NCBI GenBank assembly: GCA_963665155.2
Contig: OY761986.2
Location: forward strand, 744,001 to 808,000
Direction: 5' to 3'
From: UBA1141 sp963665155
GTDB taxonomy: Bacteria > Chloroflexota > Dehalococcoidia > Lucifugimonadales > UBA3495
DNA length: 64,000 nt
Positions 1-8,634 of the stretch are shown piece after piece (position 1 is the stretch's first letter; every line of letters starts with the position of its first letter). The notes under the pieces are model-generated. The model searched no databases, was not told the DNA's origin, and saw only the letters and a list, made by a program, of their open reading frames with translations. The position numbers were made by a program, and so were the translations under genes.

Positions 1-1
1 A

Positions 2-346
2 GCGGATGTTGAATTAAAGAATCAAGTTAGTATCACAAATAATGAATTTCGCAACGTTGACCCCGATTGGTCTCCAGATAAGGAGAAACTGGCTTTTAGC
101 TCAAGAAGATTGATTGGCTCGAATGATTGGTGGCAACTCTATGTCATTGATGCTGATGGGACTAACGAAATTCAAATCACTAATGGAAACCAACATAGTG
201 TACGTCCAGCCTGGCAGCCTGCTAGAGTATTCGCCGGACAACTATGGCTCCCCAAATGGTTCCCTGAGGCTACGGGACCAGGGAACAATAAATTCTCTGC
301 CGGTAATGTACTTATCGACGAGGATGGCTTTTTGAATCTAAGAATT
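2..346 (+). pseudogene. Beta-propeller/GH16-like protein, 5' part (gene cut by IS; start lies outside window)
   Basis: The frame is open from base 2 and gives TolB/WD40-like propeller repeats (DPDWSPDKEKLAFSS, then LYVIDADGTNEIQIT and RPAWQP). After about residue 75 it passes into the start of a lectin-like beta-sandwich. The frame is then interrupted at base 347 by an IS1182-type element. Removing the element with one copy of the 7-bp duplication AAGAATT joins NLRID to LKAGAWTAAE without losing frame, so this and 2338-2826 were one gene. Known for these families: TolB-like propellers plus GH16-like domains occur in secreted or surface polysaccharide-binding proteins. Inference: an extracytoplasmic glycan-binding or glycan-degrading protein, now inactivated. 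The N-terminus and any signal peptide lie upstream of the window. Confidence 0.7.
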
Positions 347-2330
347 GATTCCCTCGTAAAAACCCCTCGTCCTCCGGGGGCAATGGGAGGATAATGTGGG
401 GAAAGGGCGTTGGGGCAGCGCCTGGCCGAGGGAGGGGAGGATGTTCCGAATACGAGACCCGCAAGAGAGCCTCTGGCAGTCCCAGTTCCTGGTGACGCCG
501 AAGAAGGCTAAGCGTCTGGAGAGAAGTTGGGCCGAGGTTTTCCGAAACGAGGCGCTCCCCCTGATTGACGAGGAGCGCTTTGCTCCCATGTACTGCGTGG
601 ACAACGGCCGTCCCAACCGGGCGGTGCAGACCGTCCTCGGGGTCCACCTCCTCAAAGAGATGTTCAACCTCACCGACGATGAAGCTCTGGAACAACTAGA
701 GTTCAACCTGCTCTGGCACCACGCCCTGCGGCTGGACATCGAGGAGACCCACCTGCCCCAGAAGACCCTCCACAACTTCCGAGTTCGCCTGATGCAGCAC
801 GACGGTGGCCGGCTGGCTTTCCAGGAGACCACGGACCGGATCATCCAGGCGCTGGGCATACGCACCGGAAAGCAACGGCTGGACTCCACCCACATCATGA
901 GCAACATCGCCACACTCACCCGGCTGGGCCTGTTCTGTGAGACGATGCGGTTGTTCCTGCGGGCCTTGCGCTGGGAGCACCCAGAGCTTCGCCCTGGGGT
1001 TCCGGAGGGCCTCCTAGGGCGCTATTTGAAGGAAGAAGACGAGGCGACCCACTACGAGGACGCCCGCACGGGGGAGGGTCGGCGACGCCTTTCGGTCTGT
1101 GCCCGGGACCTCTACCGGCTGGTGGACCGGTTCCATGGCACGACTGCTGCCCAGCTGGAGGAGTACCGGCTGCTGGAGCGGCTGCTGCGGGAGCAGTGCC
1201 ATGTGGGCAAACACCGGGACGGGCGCCCCAGGGACGATGACGACGATGCTGGGGAATGCAAGGTGCCCGTGGCCTTGAAGGACCCGAAGCAGGTGTCCGC
1301 CGACTCGCTGCAATCGCCCCACGACCCGGATGTGACCTACAGCGGCCACAAGGGGAAGGGGTACGAGGTGCAGGTGGCGGAGACCTGCCACGAGGAGAAC
1401 GCCACCCAGCTCATCACCCACGTGGAGGTGACCCCCTCGAGTGGGAGCGACACCGACGTGAGCGTGCCGGTCGTTGACGGGCTCGCGGAGCGGAAGGTCC
1501 GACCGGACGAGCTCTTCGCCGACACGGCGTATGGGTCGGGCCGCAATGCCTTCGAAGCCTCGCGCCGGGGAACGGAACTGGTGAGCCCGGTGGCGGGGTC
1601 GGCGCCGGGGAACTCGCACGAAGGAGAGGGTGACGGACCACCGCCGCTCACCGCCGCGGACTTTCAGATCGACGTCACAGGGGAGCAGGCCACGGTGTGC
1701 CCCGCCGGCCACCCGTCCATCGAGGAGCACGAGTTGGAGGATGCGCCGGAGCGGGTAGAGGTCCACTTTGCCAGGACAACATGCGAGCCCTGCCCCTTGC
1801 GGTCCCGTTGCCCAGTGAAGCTGGACCGGCGTGCGGGGGCCTACGTCCTCAAGGCGGACCTGGTGAAGGTGAACATCGAGCGGCGCCGGAGGGCCGAGGC
1901 CACCGAGGAGTGGCGCAAGCGGTATGCCATAAGGGCCGGGATCGAGGGAACGAACTCCGAGCTGGAGCGCGCCCACGGGCTTGGGCGCTTGCGGGTGCGA
2001 GGGGGCCGTCGGGTGCGGCTTGCCGTCTACCTGAAGGCGTTGGCGCGTGCAACTTCAAGCGGATGGTCCATGCACGCCTGGTGGAGATGGAGAACACGGC
2101 TCAGCGGGCGGTCGGGACGGTACCTGCGGTCACGGCCGCATGAGGGCGCCGCTCCACAGCTTCCACCGGGTGCCCTGAGCCACGGAAGGGGTAGCGCAAC
2201 GGGATCACGCTTGTCCTGAGCGCGGCAGATGGTGCGGTGAGGCCAGCAGCCGGCATCCCGTGGCCTCCTCCCTTCCAGGCCCCTTCGCACGCCAGGGTTC
2301 ATCTCAAACAGGCCTTTTTGCGAGGGAATC
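347..2330 (+). mobile_element. IS1182-family element, copy 1 (1984 bp)
   Basis: The ends are imperfect inverted repeats: GATTCCCTCGTAAAAA at the left and GATTCCCTCGCAAAAA read inward from the right. It is flanked by the 7-bp direct repeat AAGAATT at 340-346 and 2331-2337. Copies 2 (10329-12471) and 3 (54768-56749) are nearly identical and have 6-bp duplications. This copy is 2 bp longer than copy 3 because of an extra CG near 2043. It interrupts the propeller/GH16 gene. Confidence 0.92.
441..2219 (+). CDS. IS1182-family transposase (copy 1, C-terminus frameshifted)
   Basis: DDE transposase of the IS1182 family. The N-terminal DUF772-like part contains RFAPMYCVDNGRPNRAVQT and the catalytic half contains LFADTAYGSGRN. 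A cysteine cluster CEPCPLRSRCP follows, typical of the family. I chose ATG 441 because GGAGGGGAGG lies directly upstream; a GTG at 396 is possible. This is the only one of three copies that keeps TAT (Tyr) at 1530-1532, where copies 2 and 3 have TAG. However, a 2-bp CG duplication near 2043 shifts the last ~30 codons: the siblings end at a TGA matching 2141-2143 here, while this frame runs on to 2219. The catalytic region is complete, so activity is possible but uncertain. Confidence 0.88.
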   Translation: MFRIRDPQESLWQSQFLVTPKKAKRLERSWAEVFRNEALPLIDEERFAPMYCVDNGRPNRAVQTVLGVHLLKEMFNLTDDEALEQLEFNLLWHHALRLDIEETHLPQKTLHNFRVRLMQHDGGRLAFQETTDRIIQALGIRTGKQRLDSTHIMSNIATLTRLGLFCETMRLFLRALRWEHPELRPGVPEGLLGRYLKEEDEATHYEDARTGEGRRRLSVCARDLYRLVDRFHGTTAAQLEEYRLLERLLREQCHVGKHRDGRPRDDDDDAGECKVPVALKDPKQVSADSLQSPHDPDVTYSGHKGKGYEVQVAETCHEENATQLITHVEVTPSSGSDTDVSVPVVDGLAERKVRPDELFADTAYGSGRNAFEASRRGTELVSPVAGSAPGNSHEGEGDGPPPLTAADFQIDVTGEQATVCPAGHPSIEEHELEDAPERVEVHFARTTCEPCPLRSRCPVKLDRRAGAYVLKADLVKVNIERRRRAEATEEWRKRYAIRAGIEGTNSELERAHGLGRLRVRGGRRVRLAVYLKALARATSSGWSMHAWWRWRTRLSGRSGRYLRSRPHEGAAPQLPPGALSHGRGSATGSRLS

Positions 2331-2337
2331 AAGAATT

Positions 2338-2826
2338 GACTTAAAGGCAGGAGCGTGGACTGCTGCCGAGATAATTTCTGTAGACTCGTTTGGCTACGGT
2401 AAATACTCTTTTACGTTGGGAAAAATGAGGCTGCCATTAAGCCAGGGCATAACCCTCGGATTTTTTACCTGGGACGTTCAATCTGGGGAACCCAACCGGG
2501 AGATAGACATAGAATTTGGCGTCGAGAATGATCCTACAATTACATTCACGGTGGCTGGCAATCCCCACGAGCGTTTGGACCTTCTCCCGTTAAGTAACAC
2601 TACTTATTCCTTTGAATGGTTCCCAGACAAGGTGGTTTTCGAGGCTCGAAATTCTGCGGGTAATCTGATTGGGTCTTGGACGACTACAGTAGGCATCCCA
2701 GCACCAGGGAATGAAAAAGTGAGAATGAATCTTTGGCTCAAAAACGGCAAAGACCCTGTCTCCCCCGATGAAACCAATGTGGTTGTGACAGATTTCAGCT
2801 TTTCTCCCTTGGGTGGAACACGGTAA
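2338..2826 (+). pseudogene. GH16-like concanavalin-type domain, 3' part of the IS-interrupted gene
   Basis: Continues the reading frame of bases 2-346 after excision of IS copy 1. The segment is rich in beta-strand patterns and carries REIDIEFG, which fits the GH16 active-site pattern E-x-D-x-E (two glutamates and an aspartate). It ends at TAA 2824-2826. Family knowledge: GH16 includes laminarinases, agarases and related endoglycanases, with the first Glu as nucleophile and the last as acid/base. Because an initiation codon in frame exists only inside the IS end, any product now would lack its propeller and export signal. The exact GH16 subfamily cannot be told by eye. Confidence 0.65.
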
Positions 2827-2854
2827 TTGTAACACCGATTTAAGCCTTAGAGCG

Positions 2855-3737
2855 CCTAACAAATTGATTTGGACCTTGTCAAACAGATGAGGGAACAACC
2901 GAAGGAAAGGAAAGCTTCATGAATGTCGGCTCGCCTTTCATAGCGAACCCGCAGCCGTCGGAACTGGTGCAGTCATGCCAGGGTTCGCTCCACCACCCAC
3001 CGATGGATGCCCAGGCCACTCCCGTGCTGGGTAAGGCGTTTGGCCAGGACCGGCTCGATCCCCAGCGATCACAACGCCTGCCGGTGGGGTCATAAGCTCG
3101 GTCTCCCTGAACTTGGTCTGGTCTCCGGCGTGGACGTCCTACCTGGCCCCGAATGGACGGAATGGCTTTCACCAAGGGTAGCAACTGAGTTACATCATGA
3201 CGGTTAGCGCCCGTCAAGATGGCGGCCAGAGGGATCCCTTGGGCGTCGGTAATCAGGTGGTGCTTGCTCCCCGGCTTGCGCCGGTCAGTGAGATTGGGCC
3301 CAGTTTCCCCCCTCCGCCAACCGCCCGGATGGAGGCGCTATCCACCACGGCTCGAGACCAGTCAATCTGGTCGGCTTCTCGCAGTTTGGCCAGAAACATT
3401 TCATGAAGCTTTTGCCAAACTCCAGATTCCTGCCAGTCTCGAAGACGACGCCAGCAGGTCATCCCCGAGCCACACCCCATCTCTTGGGGCAACATCTCCC
3501 AGGGAATGCCACTCTTCAGGACGAACAAGATGCCGGTCAGCGCCCTTTACGGTCTTGCAGGCGCTTCCGGCCAGGGTAGCGCCATCGCCTGGCCCTGTGT
3601 ACCGGCAATAAGGGCTGGATCAATTTCCATAATTCATCATCTACCAGTGGTTTCGCCATCAGCCTCCCCTCCACACAAGGGGAAGATACAGCCAACCGAC
3701 CACTAGCGCCAAGATTAACTCAGTTCAATTTGTTAGG
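2855..3737 (-). mobile_element. Degenerate IS5-family element (883 bp)
   Basis: The ends are inverted repeats: CCTAACAAATTGA at 2855 and its complement ending at 3737. I could not define a convincing target duplication. The internal transposase is broken (next entry). The element lies between the GH16 fragment and a Pro/Thr-rich fragment. Confidence 0.75.
2879..3659 (-). pseudogene. IS5-family transposase, several frameshifts
   Basis: Fragments in different frames line up with an IS5-type DDE transposase. The N-terminus MAKPLVDDELWKLIQPLLP starts at 3659. The middle ORF 3253-3528 has SGIPWEMLPQEMGCGSGMT and DWSRAVVDSASIRAVGGG, where VDS holds the first catalytic Asp. The ORF at 2879-3217 has LTGANRHDVTQLLPLV and RPRRRPDQVQGDRAYD, with the second catalytic Asp. 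An extra GG after DRK, a lost base after GPI and another shift after RAYD break it. It cannot make a full transposase. Compared with the nearly intact IS1182 and IS701 elements here it is an older insertion. Confidence 0.82.
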
Positions 3738-3795
3738 AGTTGTAAGAAGCCTTCTCAAAATTCGACGGGGATGAGTTCTAGATTGCCTCATTTGA

Positions 3796-4233
3796 GGTAA
3801 CAGACCAGCCTCGTCTCGACGCCAGCGACGCTCCATTCCTGCTCAAACTCCGACATCCGCGCAGACCCCTGCTCCAGGATTTACCCTGCGTATCAACGGG
3901 GTCGTGGTGCCAGCGGGGCAGGTGAGTTTCCCTGTTGCCTACGGTTCGGTTAACGTCCACGAACGTCCCAACGCCGATGGAACGTACCTGCCCAACGCAG
4001 TAGTCACCCTGGGTGCTAATCCGATTTCCGCCGGGTCCAACATCGTTTGGACCGGTATCGATGGACAAAGTGGGGGGCTGGTTGTTGTCGGGATGAACAG
4101 TGACAAGGACGTGATGGTGACTATATCCCCGCCACCTATACCGCCGACGTCCACTCAGGCACCAGTCCCTACGGCCACGTTGGTTCCCACGCCATCTCCG
4201 ACGATAGTACCGGTTGCTTCGCGTAATTCTTGA
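3796..4233 (+). pseudogene. Pro/Thr-rich fragment with divergent InlB-type repeat
   Basis: The frame opens after a stop at 3793. It begins with a low-complexity Pro/Ala/Gln/Thr stretch (TPTSAQTPAP), then one beta-rich module whose core GTYLPNAVVTLGANP and MNSDKDVMVTI resembles the divergent InlB B-repeat found in bacterial surface proteins. The tail is Pro/Thr-rich again (PVPTATLVPTPSPTIVP) and ends at TGA 4231-4233. There is no convincing start or signal peptide, because the GTG at 3904 lies inside the module. Inference: the 3' remnant of a larger cell-surface gene whose 5' part was lost near the IS5 insertion. A short secreted protein is less likely. Confidence 0.45.
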
Positions 4234-4375
4234 TTCTTTCACAACGGCAGCAAATCGTCGTCCGCTCAGTTGATAGTTTGCTCGAATCGCGAGTTGCCTT
4301 GAACTCTGGAAGCTTACATGGACGACCGCAATGGTAGGCTTTAAGATGGTCGTAGATTCGAATTGGGAGGTTCAA

Positions 4376-4846
4376 ATGCCAGACAACGTGAAACCCATAC
4401 CAGAAGGCTACCACGCTGTGACACCCTACTTGTGCGTTGACGGAGCGCCCGACGCCATAGAATTCTACAAGACAGCTTTCGACGCACAGGAATTGCTGCG
4501 GATGGCCGGGCCCGATGGGAAGATACGCCATGCCGAACTTCAGATTGGTGATTCTCGTGTCATGCTATCCGACGAGGTTTCAGAGATGAACTTCCGTGGC
4601 CCAAAGTCGGTGGGTGGTACACCCGTCCACATGTATCTCTATGTGGAGGACGTCGACCGAATTTTTGCTCAAGCGACTGCTGCCGGAGCGAAGGTCTTGA
4701 TGGCGTTAGAAGACCAGTTTTGGGGCGATAGGACGGGCACATTCGAAGACCCGTTTGGGCATGTCTGGTATGTCAGCACCCACAAAGAAGACTTGTCCGA
4801 GGAAGAACTGAGTACCCGCGTGGCTCAAGCGCTCGGCGATTCGTAG
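4376..4846 (+). CDS. VOC superfamily (PhnB/glyoxalase-like) protein
   Basis: Protein of 156 aa with the paired beta-alpha-beta-beta-beta layout of VOC/PhnB-like proteins. The first module is YHAVTPYLCVDGAPDAIEFY ending in RHAELQIGDSRVMLSDE. The second is VHMYLYVEDVDRIFAQA ending in GTFEDPFGHVWYVSTH. The PFGHVW motif close to the end is characteristic. The start at ATG 4376 is supported by GGGAGG five bases upstream; an upstream ATG at 4331 would add 15 residues without homology. VOC enzymes bind a divalent metal with His/Glu residues and include glyoxalases, dioxygenases and antibiotic-binding proteins. The substrate cannot be predicted. The gene is monocistronic. Confidence 0.85.
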   Translation: MPDNVKPIPEGYHAVTPYLCVDGAPDAIEFYKTAFDAQELLRMAGPDGKIRHAELQIGDSRVMLSDEVSEMNFRGPKSVGGTPVHMYLYVEDVDRIFAQATAAGAKVLMALEDQFWGDRTGTFEDPFGHVWYVSTHKEDLSEEELSTRVAQALGDS

Positions 4847-5005
4847 CCAAGCCAAGGGTGAGCAATCATCCCCTCGTTTTGAACTCAAGAATGAGGACTC
4901 CGGCGGTCATCGCTCTCGCAATTTATGTGTTGTCTCAATTGTACGATATCCGGGGAATTGTACCCGTTAGTCAGAGGGAGCCAACGTCTCCGGTGTGACC
5001 CTTTT

Positions 5006-5185
5006 CTAGGAGATTCGTATTTCCCGGGTCAGCTTTCTACTAAAATACGCCGCATGAGAATGGTGGACCACACCCAGGATTGTTTCACACTCCGGACATA
5101 CGATCATCAGCACTTCCACGCCGTCAACACAGGCATGGTGTCCAGTGGGGCTGGAGATTTTTGCCGCACAATGAGGGCATTTCAT
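5006..5185 (-). CDS. 59-aa zinc-ribbon-like protein
   Basis: A short ORF on the minus strand from ATG 5185 to TAG 5006, with a ribosome-binding site (CAGGAG) about nine bases upstream. The product has two CxxC knuckles, CPHC at residues 3-6 and CPEC at 30-33, separated by a strand-rich segment. This is the layout of a minimal zinc ribbon. The C-terminus is basic (SRKLTREIRIS). It follows the aquaporin gene on the same strand with a gap of only 32 bases, so it may share its transcript. Zinc ribbons of this size often act in nucleic-acid or protein contacts; the role here is unknown. Confidence 0.6.
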   Translation of the reverse strand: MKCPHCAAKISSPTGHHACVDGVEVLMIVCPECETILGVVHHSHAAYFSRKLTREIRIS

Positions 5186-5217
5186 TAGACCATCTCCTGT
5201 TTATTATCTGGGGTTGA

Positions 5218-5934
5218 TTACCTGGGGCGATTTAAGAAAGCAAACTTGTAGGTTAGTCCGGCGAGCCCACCTCCGACCAGTGGCCCGATCCAGTAAATCC
5301 AGTGGTTGGCCCATTCCCCGGCGATTAGCGCGGGACCTATGGTTCTAGCTGGGTTCATGGAGGCTCCGGTGATTGGCACGGCGACCAGGTGACCCACCAA
5401 AACCGCTAGGCCTATGGCAAGCGGCGCGAGGGGTCCTACGCCGCCGGGGTCGACGGCAGTTCCAAAGATCACGAAAACCAAAACAAACGTCAATATGATT
5501 TCCATGATCAAACCCATGCCCACCGACACGTCGGCGCCAAGGGCATGCGCGCCCAAATTGGTATCTCCCGCATCGGGGATAGCTGCCAGAAGCAAGAGGG
5601 CACCGATAATTGCCCCGGAAATCTGAGCTCCCACGTACATCAGGCCCCGCGCTGCGCTAATTTTGTTAGTTACCAACGCAGCAAAGGTCACCGCAGGGTT
5701 TATATGCCCTCCGGATATATTTGCAGTGGCATAAGCTAAAAACGCAATAGCAAAGCCATGGGCCAATGCTATGCTAAACAGCCGGGGAGCGTCGAGTTCG
5801 CCTGAGGTTAGTCCGCCCGTGACCACCACCGACCCGGCGCCTAAAAACACGAACATGGTCACCGCAAGAAACTCGGCGAATGTCGCCCGCCATGCGGTTA
5901 ATGAAGTGAACTCTTCTTGTCCGAAGTCCGGCAA
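5218..5934 (-). CDS. MIP-family aquaporin
   Basis: Protein of 238 aa with six predicted membrane helices and both NPA boxes: GGHINPAVT in the first half and GASMNPARTIGP in the second. The conserved Arg after the second NPA and a His in helix 5 (VGHLVAVPIT) fit the narrow aromatic/arginine filter of water-selective AqpZ-type channels rather than glycerol facilitators. The start is TTG 5934 with GGAG eight bases upstream. It lies downstream of, and on the same strand as, the ArsM-type methyltransferase gene, 425 bases away. Aquaglyceroporins can move arsenite, and channel-plus-ars neighbourhoods are known, but the filter argues for water. A small zinc-ribbon gene follows. Confidence 0.88.
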   Translation of the reverse strand: MPDFGQEEFTSLTAWRATFAEFLAVTMFVFLGAGSVVVTGGLTSGELDAPRLFSIALAHGFAIAFLAYATANISGGHINPAVTFAALVTNKISAARGLMYVGAQISGAIIGALLLLAAIPDAGDTNLGAHALGADVSVGMGLIMEIILTFVLVFVIFGTAVDPGGVGPLAPLAIGLAVLVGHLVAVPITGASMNPARTIGPALIAGEWANHWIYWIGPLVGGGLAGLTYKFAFLNRPR

Positions 5935-6358
5935 AATTAGGGCTCCGAATTTTTGAATTAATCCATCCAGTCTAATTTGTGGCGGATTAATGGGATTGAT
6001 GATGCCTATAGTAACCTGTTATCGGCTACTACGAAAGCTTTAGCGGCCACGCTGAAATGGCGTCCCAGTCCCTGGGAATCACCGCTATACCAAGGCAACG
6101 GCAAGTTAGCTGAAATTTCAATTTGGCGAAACGCCGTTGCGAAAGGGAAGTCACGTCAGCAATAACGAGATGGCTGTATTCGATCCCTGAGAGGACGCTC
6201 GGGCGGTAATTGCAACCGACTCGTTCTACGCGAGCATTGTTCTGCTGTTTCTGGTGTGAAGAAGACTTGATTTTGGTCAGCGATTGACGACAGGTAGGAA
6301 CCTCAGTCTAGAAGAATGAATCTTTGCAATAATGAGCGTGAGGCCTCGGTCCCTGAGC
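5935..6358. other. Intergenic stretch, no gene recognised
   Basis: 424 bases between the methyltransferase stop and the aquaporin start. A short plus-strand ORF (5977-6165) has no homology signal or good ribosome-binding site. I see no clear terminator or promoter. Confidence 0.5.
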
Positions 6359-7130
6359 TTAGGCTGGTTTTCTGGCCCGGATGTTGGCCCCCAGAGTCTC
6401 AAAGGCATGGGCGTTAGCTTCTCCCTCGGCTCCGGCGAATACGTCGGCGGTGGATACTAGCTCCACATCGGTGAAACCTGCTCGGTGGATGCGGTCCAAG
6501 TACTCTCCTTCCAGGAGAGCACCGCCGATTCAAGCAGTCCACAGGTCAACATTCGCCTTTGCAGCCTCCGGGACCGGCTTGTACACAATGATGTCGGAGA
6601 GATACAAGCGGCCACCAGGCTTCAACGTTCGGAAAACCTCTTCAAACGCTTTGTATTTGTCCGGACACAGATTTATTACCCCGTTGGATATGACCACATC
6701 CACCGTGCCGTCCGAGACCGGCATATCTTCGGCAAATCCGTGGCGAAACTCCACATGATCCAATCCCATCACGAGGGCGGTTTTGCGGGCTTTTTCTAGC
6801 ATGGCTTCGGTCATGTCTACGCCTATGACCTTGCCTTCGGGTCCTACGGCCTGGCCAGCGATAAAAGAGTCAAACCCTGCGCCCGGAGCCCACGTCCAGA
6901 ACTGTCTCGCCCAATTCAATCGAACCCACGGAAAACGGGTTGCCCACACCAGCGAAGGACTCTACGGCCTGAGCCGGCATAGCGTCTACCTGATCCATCG
7001 TATAGCCCAAAATCTCCGCCATTGGCCGACCGTGGTGGAAATGGAACTCTTGGTCGGGGTAGTTCGCTACCTCGGAATACCTTTCCTGCACTTCCCTACG
7101 TAACACATCTGCTTGTGGCGCAATCCGCAT
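6359..7130 (-). CDS. ArsM-type SAM methyltransferase, candidate selenoprotein (in-frame TGA; one frameshift)
   Basis: Read with one base removed and TGA translated, the gene gives 256 aa that match arsenite S-adenosylmethionine methyltransferases. There is an N-terminal helix region, the SAM motif VLDVGSGAGFDSF near residue 78, the motif VIGVDMTEAMLEKA, then ISNGVINLCPDK at 147-157 and LKPGGRLYLSDI. Next comes DLWTA-TGA-IGGALLEGEYL, with the TGA (6530-6532) as codon 200. In AS3MT/ArsM the equivalent residue is the conserved Cys of C-[LI]-x-G-A-L, which binds As(III). The frame continues 56 codons beyond the TGA with family-typical sequence (GFTDVELVSTADVF) to TAA 6359. A SECIS-like hairpin follows the TGA. 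The other catalytic Cys (SNC) is Gly150 here, with Cys155 nearby. An extra G in a GGG run (6882-6884) breaks the frame after residue 83, which may be a sequencing error or true decay. Confidence 0.7.
6500..6522 (-). promoter_or_regulatory. SECIS-like hairpin downstream of the in-frame TGA
   Basis: In the sense of the mRNA, GUGCUCUCC pairs with GGAGAGUAC over nine base pairs (one G-U wobble) around the 5-nt loop UGGAA. The loop begins 16 nt after the UGA and has G at its second position. Bacterial SECIS elements are described as a short stem-loop just 3' of UGA, 16-37 nt to the apical loop, with a G among the first two loop bases. All three features hold here. Pairing is seen directly; SelB binding is inferred. 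Confidence 0.6.
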
Positions 7131-7227
7131 AGCGATAAACCATCCCTTGTGTCAAAACTAGATTTGCCGGAGACGTCAACGATTATAAGAGATAGGAAGA
7201 GGAGATACAAATTGGGCGTGTTGGCAG

Positions 7228-8499
7228 TCAGGCGCGAAGGGTGTCTCGGCTGGAGCGCGCACACTCCATCAACGGACGCATGCCCAGTTCGATTGAAATC
7301 GCCAGGGACTCATCAAGCAACGACTCGGCCTTTGTCCGGTCGTCCGGGCCATCGCGTTCAAGTAGAGTATCGGCGAAATCCCAGCAGGTCCAGGCCAGTT
7401 CCGGTCGGAAGCCAGATCGGCGGCAAAGGTTCAGCGAACTCTCGAAATGAACGACTGCCCGGTCGAAATCGCCCATGGTCCGAGCCAACAGTCCCTGTAG
7501 ACGGGCGGTAGGCGTGAAGGTACTGGGGACAACCCGTACGGTGCGCATGACACTGGCGGGCACCCCAATCCTTTCCGCAGATGCGAGTGCGGCGTACTGT
7601 TCTTTTGCGGACGGAGGGTCGTTCCGCAGCACCGTCTGCATCGCCAGCCCACATCTGGACATCAGCGAGAGAATTGGAGTCCCGCCGGAGGATGCAACCA
7701 CTGCTTCGGCAGCCTCGGCGGCGAGATCAAGTTTGTACATCACGCCGGTGATTCGCGCGACCAATGGCGTCAGCAATGCTGTCCACGAAGAAACAAACGT
7801 AGGCCCCGGGCCGCTCAGGCCCGTGGCCTCCAGAAACCTGTCCACGTAGGCGAAAGCTTGGTCGATTTCGCCGACCTCGGATTCCAATAGTGCTCGGCTG
7901 AAAAGGAGACGCAGGTCCTTGGGCGATACCGCCAGGCCACGTTCGTTGGAGTTGCGGGCCTCTTCCCAATTTCCTGCCAAGCTGGATGTCGTTTGGTTCA
8001 AGTAATGGGCCCCAGCCAATAGATAATTGTCGCGTAGTCGCTCCGCCGGGGTAAGCATAGCCACAGCTTGCTGACACGCCCCTTCGAGATTGGCCATAAT
8101 CAATTGGGACATCCCAGCAAAATAGCGGGCGTTAACCTCGGTGCGAGGGTCGTCGGCTTGTTGCGCCAACTCTATGGCTCTCAAACTCTTGACCAACCCG
8201 CCTTGCAGCCGCAGGCACTGCACGTCCGGCTCGCTTGCGCTGGACAGGATGCGCATTTCCAGGGCTTCATCTTGTTCCCGCCGGGCAATGTTCAGAGCCT
8301 TGGTGAATACCTCCTGAGCAGCCTCGTACTCTCCGTTCTCGATGACCAAGACGCTGACGTAGCGGCAAAGTAGCCTACCAGCTTCGGGGGAGTCGACCGG
8401 CACCAGTTGCAAGGCCTGGGTTACTAACCGGTCCGCACCCCAAGTCTCCCCCCGGCTCAGCTTGAACGGCTGCTCCGCCACTGCGACGGCCCGCTCCAC
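7228..8499 (-). pseudogene. TPR C-terminal fragment of an ATPase-type regulator
   Basis: 423 codons of helical repeats (VSVLVIENGEYEAAQEVFTKAL, HFESSLNLCRRSGFRPELAW, SLLDESLAISIELGMRP) like the tetratricopeptide tail of large AAA-ATPase/cyclase or LuxR-type regulators. The frame is stopped by TAG directly before the GTG at 8499. There is no N-terminal ATPase domain. The next 135 bases encode, on the opposite strand, the piece that should precede this region in that family (next entry). So the 5' portion was removed or inverted. The 3' end at 7228 looks natural. Unlikely to be functional. Confidence 0.7.
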
Positions 8500-8634
8500 C
8501 TATCCGATTCGAGTATCGCCCTCGACAGGCAACTCAGCGCCCTGCAACGGGCAGAGCTAATCCGTGAGGCCGCAAGAGTACTGGAATTGGAGTACATATT
8601 TCAGCATGATCTCACTAGAGAAGCGGCGGAGTAA
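8500..8634 (+). pseudogene. Inverted fragment of the same ATPase/TPR regulator family
   Basis: The plus-strand frame reads LDRQLSALQRAELIREAARV then LELEYIFQHDLTREAAE and stops at 8632. This is the well-known linker between the ATPase domain and the TPR domain of predicted ATPases fused to cyclases (family form: ALQRAxLIRE...PELEYxFKHxLTxEAAY). It is in the wrong orientation relative to the TPR fragment at 7228-8499. It also abuts the truncated sensor gene at about 8628. It marks an inversion or deletion junction. Confidence 0.6.

Noticed and set aside
4925..5188. Plus-strand ORF of 87 codons
   Set aside because: Opposite strand of the zinc-ribbon gene, with no ribosome-binding site or homology.
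5218..7130. Arsenite-efflux partnership of aquaporin and ArsM-like gene
   Set aside because: Filter residues fit a water channel and 425 bases separate the genes; no arsR, arsB or arsC nearby. Kept only as context.
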